From Lachnospiraceae bacterium (GTDB lineage: Bacteria; Bacillota; Clostridia; Lachnospirales; Lachnospiraceae): a DNA stretch of 14,810 bases. The translations under genes and the position numbers were made by a program. Positions 13,934 through 14,810 of this stretch are shown piece after piece (the stretch's first letter is position 1; the number at the start of each line of letters is the position of its first letter). The stretch covers positions 20,553-35,362 of the forward strand of contig DPJQ01000158.1 in assembly GCA_003542935.1 (NCBI GenBank). The letters are read 5' to 3'. A model generated the notes under the pieces. It made no database searches. It saw only the letters and a list, made by a program, of their open reading frames with translations, and was not told the origin of the DNA.

Positions 13934-14810
13934 TTAATCTTGCTGGTCGTTAGAAGCGTCACTGATGGTCGCTTTACCTGTGAGTATTTCTTCGTCCTCT
14001 TTTAGCTTAAAGTAGTAATTAAACACGTCCTTGGCAATCATGGCTGCATTCGTCGAAGAATAACCATGGGCAACACGGACGCAGATTGCCATCTGCGGAT
14101 TATCAAAGGGAGCGTATCCGATAAATACACCGTGGGGAGAACGGTTCTTGCTCTCCTGGGCTGTTCCTGTTTTTCCGGCTACTTTAACACCCAGATCGTC
14201 ATAATAACTTTTTGTGGCGATCACCTGGCGCATACCGTCATGGACGACATCCCATACATTTTGATCCACTTCAAGGATACTTTCCACTTCCGCGGCGTAA
14301 TCTTCCAGCAAATTGCCTTCAGAATCCGTGGATTTATCTAAAATAGTCATTTTATAGCTCACTCCGCTATTGGCCAGGGTAGACACATAGCGGGCCAGCT
14401 GTGATGTTGTATAGTTATGGGTTCCCTGTCCGATGGCGGAAGGGATCGGCATACTGTTGGAAATCTGCGGATCGCTCTCGGAGATCTCGATGCCGGAATT
14501 CTTATCCAGATTGAACACTTTACAGTATTTCTGGATCATATCCATGGCCTGCACTTCACTGAACACACCCTTACTGTTGGTGCCCATCTGGTAAGCAGCA
14601 TCACAGAAAAATACATTACAGGATTCCTTGATGGCTTCAACCATATTCAGATTTCCGTGTCCCCAGCGGTTCCAACACCGCAGCGGAGAACCGGTGATCT
14701 TGTCAAATGTACCGGTACAGTCGATATTCGTATCTTCTGTCAGGATGCCTTCCGTCAGGGCGCCCACTGCCGTGACGGGTTTGAATGTGGAACCGGGCGC
14801 CGTTTTCTGC
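13934..14810 (-). CDS. Class B penicillin-binding protein (PBP2-like transpeptidase), 5' truncated by window
   Basis: The frame is open to the window edge and gives the last 291 residues of a peptidoglycan transpeptidase. All three catalytic motifs are visible: STFK with the acyl-serine (14780-14791), SCN (14615-14623) and KTGTAQ (KTG at 14165-14173). A GTG at 14767 is internal, not a start, because it lies after the SxxK motif. The protein ends about 90 residues after KTG with a short polar tail and no PASTA domains. The neighbours rodA, minD and minE suggest MrdA, the PBP2 partner of RodA, in side-wall synthesis. The N-terminal anchor and dimerisation domain lie outside the window. Confidence 0.93.
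   Translation of the reverse strand, partial: QKTAPGSTFKPVTAVGALTEGILTEDTNIDCTGTFDKITGSPLRCWNRWGHGNLNMVEAIKESCNVFFCDAAYQMGTNSKGVFSEVQAMDMIQKYCKVFNLDKNSGIEISESDPQISNSMPIPSAIGQGTHNYTTSQLARYVSTLANSGVSYKMTILDKSTDSEGNLLEDYAAEVESILEVDQNVWDVVHDGMRQVIATKSYYDDLGVKVAGKTGTAQESKNRSPHGVFIGYAPFDNPQMAICVRVAHGYSSTNAAMIAKDVFNYYFKLKEDEEILTGKATISDASNDQQD

Noticed and set aside
1..14810. CRISPR arrays, tRNA/rRNA genes, toxin-antitoxin or phage-defence modules
   Set aside because: No spaced direct repeats, no tRNA-like fold, and no gene of such families was seen in the window.

Overview
The window looks like chromosome of a Gram-positive anaerobe of the class Clostridia, most likely Lachnospiraceae. This is an inference from gene content and order (a SepF/YlmH-type division cluster, MinD/MinE next to RodA, a methylglyoxal synthase-like gene beside RodA), the moderate G+C content, strong AGGAGG-type ribosome sites and several TTG/GTG starts. 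No database search was possible.

Layout, left to right. (1) 1-153, +: 3' end of a tyrosine recombinase, cut by the window edge. (2) 262-2255, -: an AI-2E-family membrane protein followed 2 bp later by D-aminoacyl-tRNA deacylase (dtd). (3) 2256-2546: a divergent promoter region whose two -10 boxes lie in the arms of a perfect 12-bp inverted repeat; the AI-2E mRNA leader also has mutually exclusive pairing options. (4) 2547-3284, +: a TtcA-like tRNA thiolation enzyme. (5) 3320-9286, -: one tight operon read right to left: HlyD-like membrane protein, yggS, sepF, ylmH, aroB, lspA, RluD-type pseudouridine synthase. (6) 9434-9655, +: a 73-aa DUF378 membrane protein ending in a strong terminator. 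(7) 9722-10141, -: a small P-loop protein with its own promoter and a leader hairpin. (8) 10261-14810, -: a cell-shape and division operon read right to left: class B penicillin-binding protein (5' end outside the window), minD, minE, rodA, a methylglyoxal synthase-like gene, and an S11 D-Ala-D-Ala carboxypeptidase.

Two operons share one theme. The right-hand operon holds peptidoglycan polymerase (RodA), transpeptidase (PBP), carboxypeptidase and Min site-selection genes. The middle operon holds the Z-ring anchor SepF and its usual companions YggS and YlmH, plus lipoprotein maturation (LspA), rRNA modification and a shikimate enzyme.

Most of the window is ordinary core genome. The oddities worth checking are: a methylglyoxal synthase homologue that has lost several active-site residues; minD-minE without minC; aroB in the slot where B. 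subtilis has divIVA; a HlyD-like protein with no transporter partner leading the division cluster; and the mirror-image promoters with a possible switching leader at 2256-2500. No CRISPR array, tRNA, rRNA or insertion sequence was seen.
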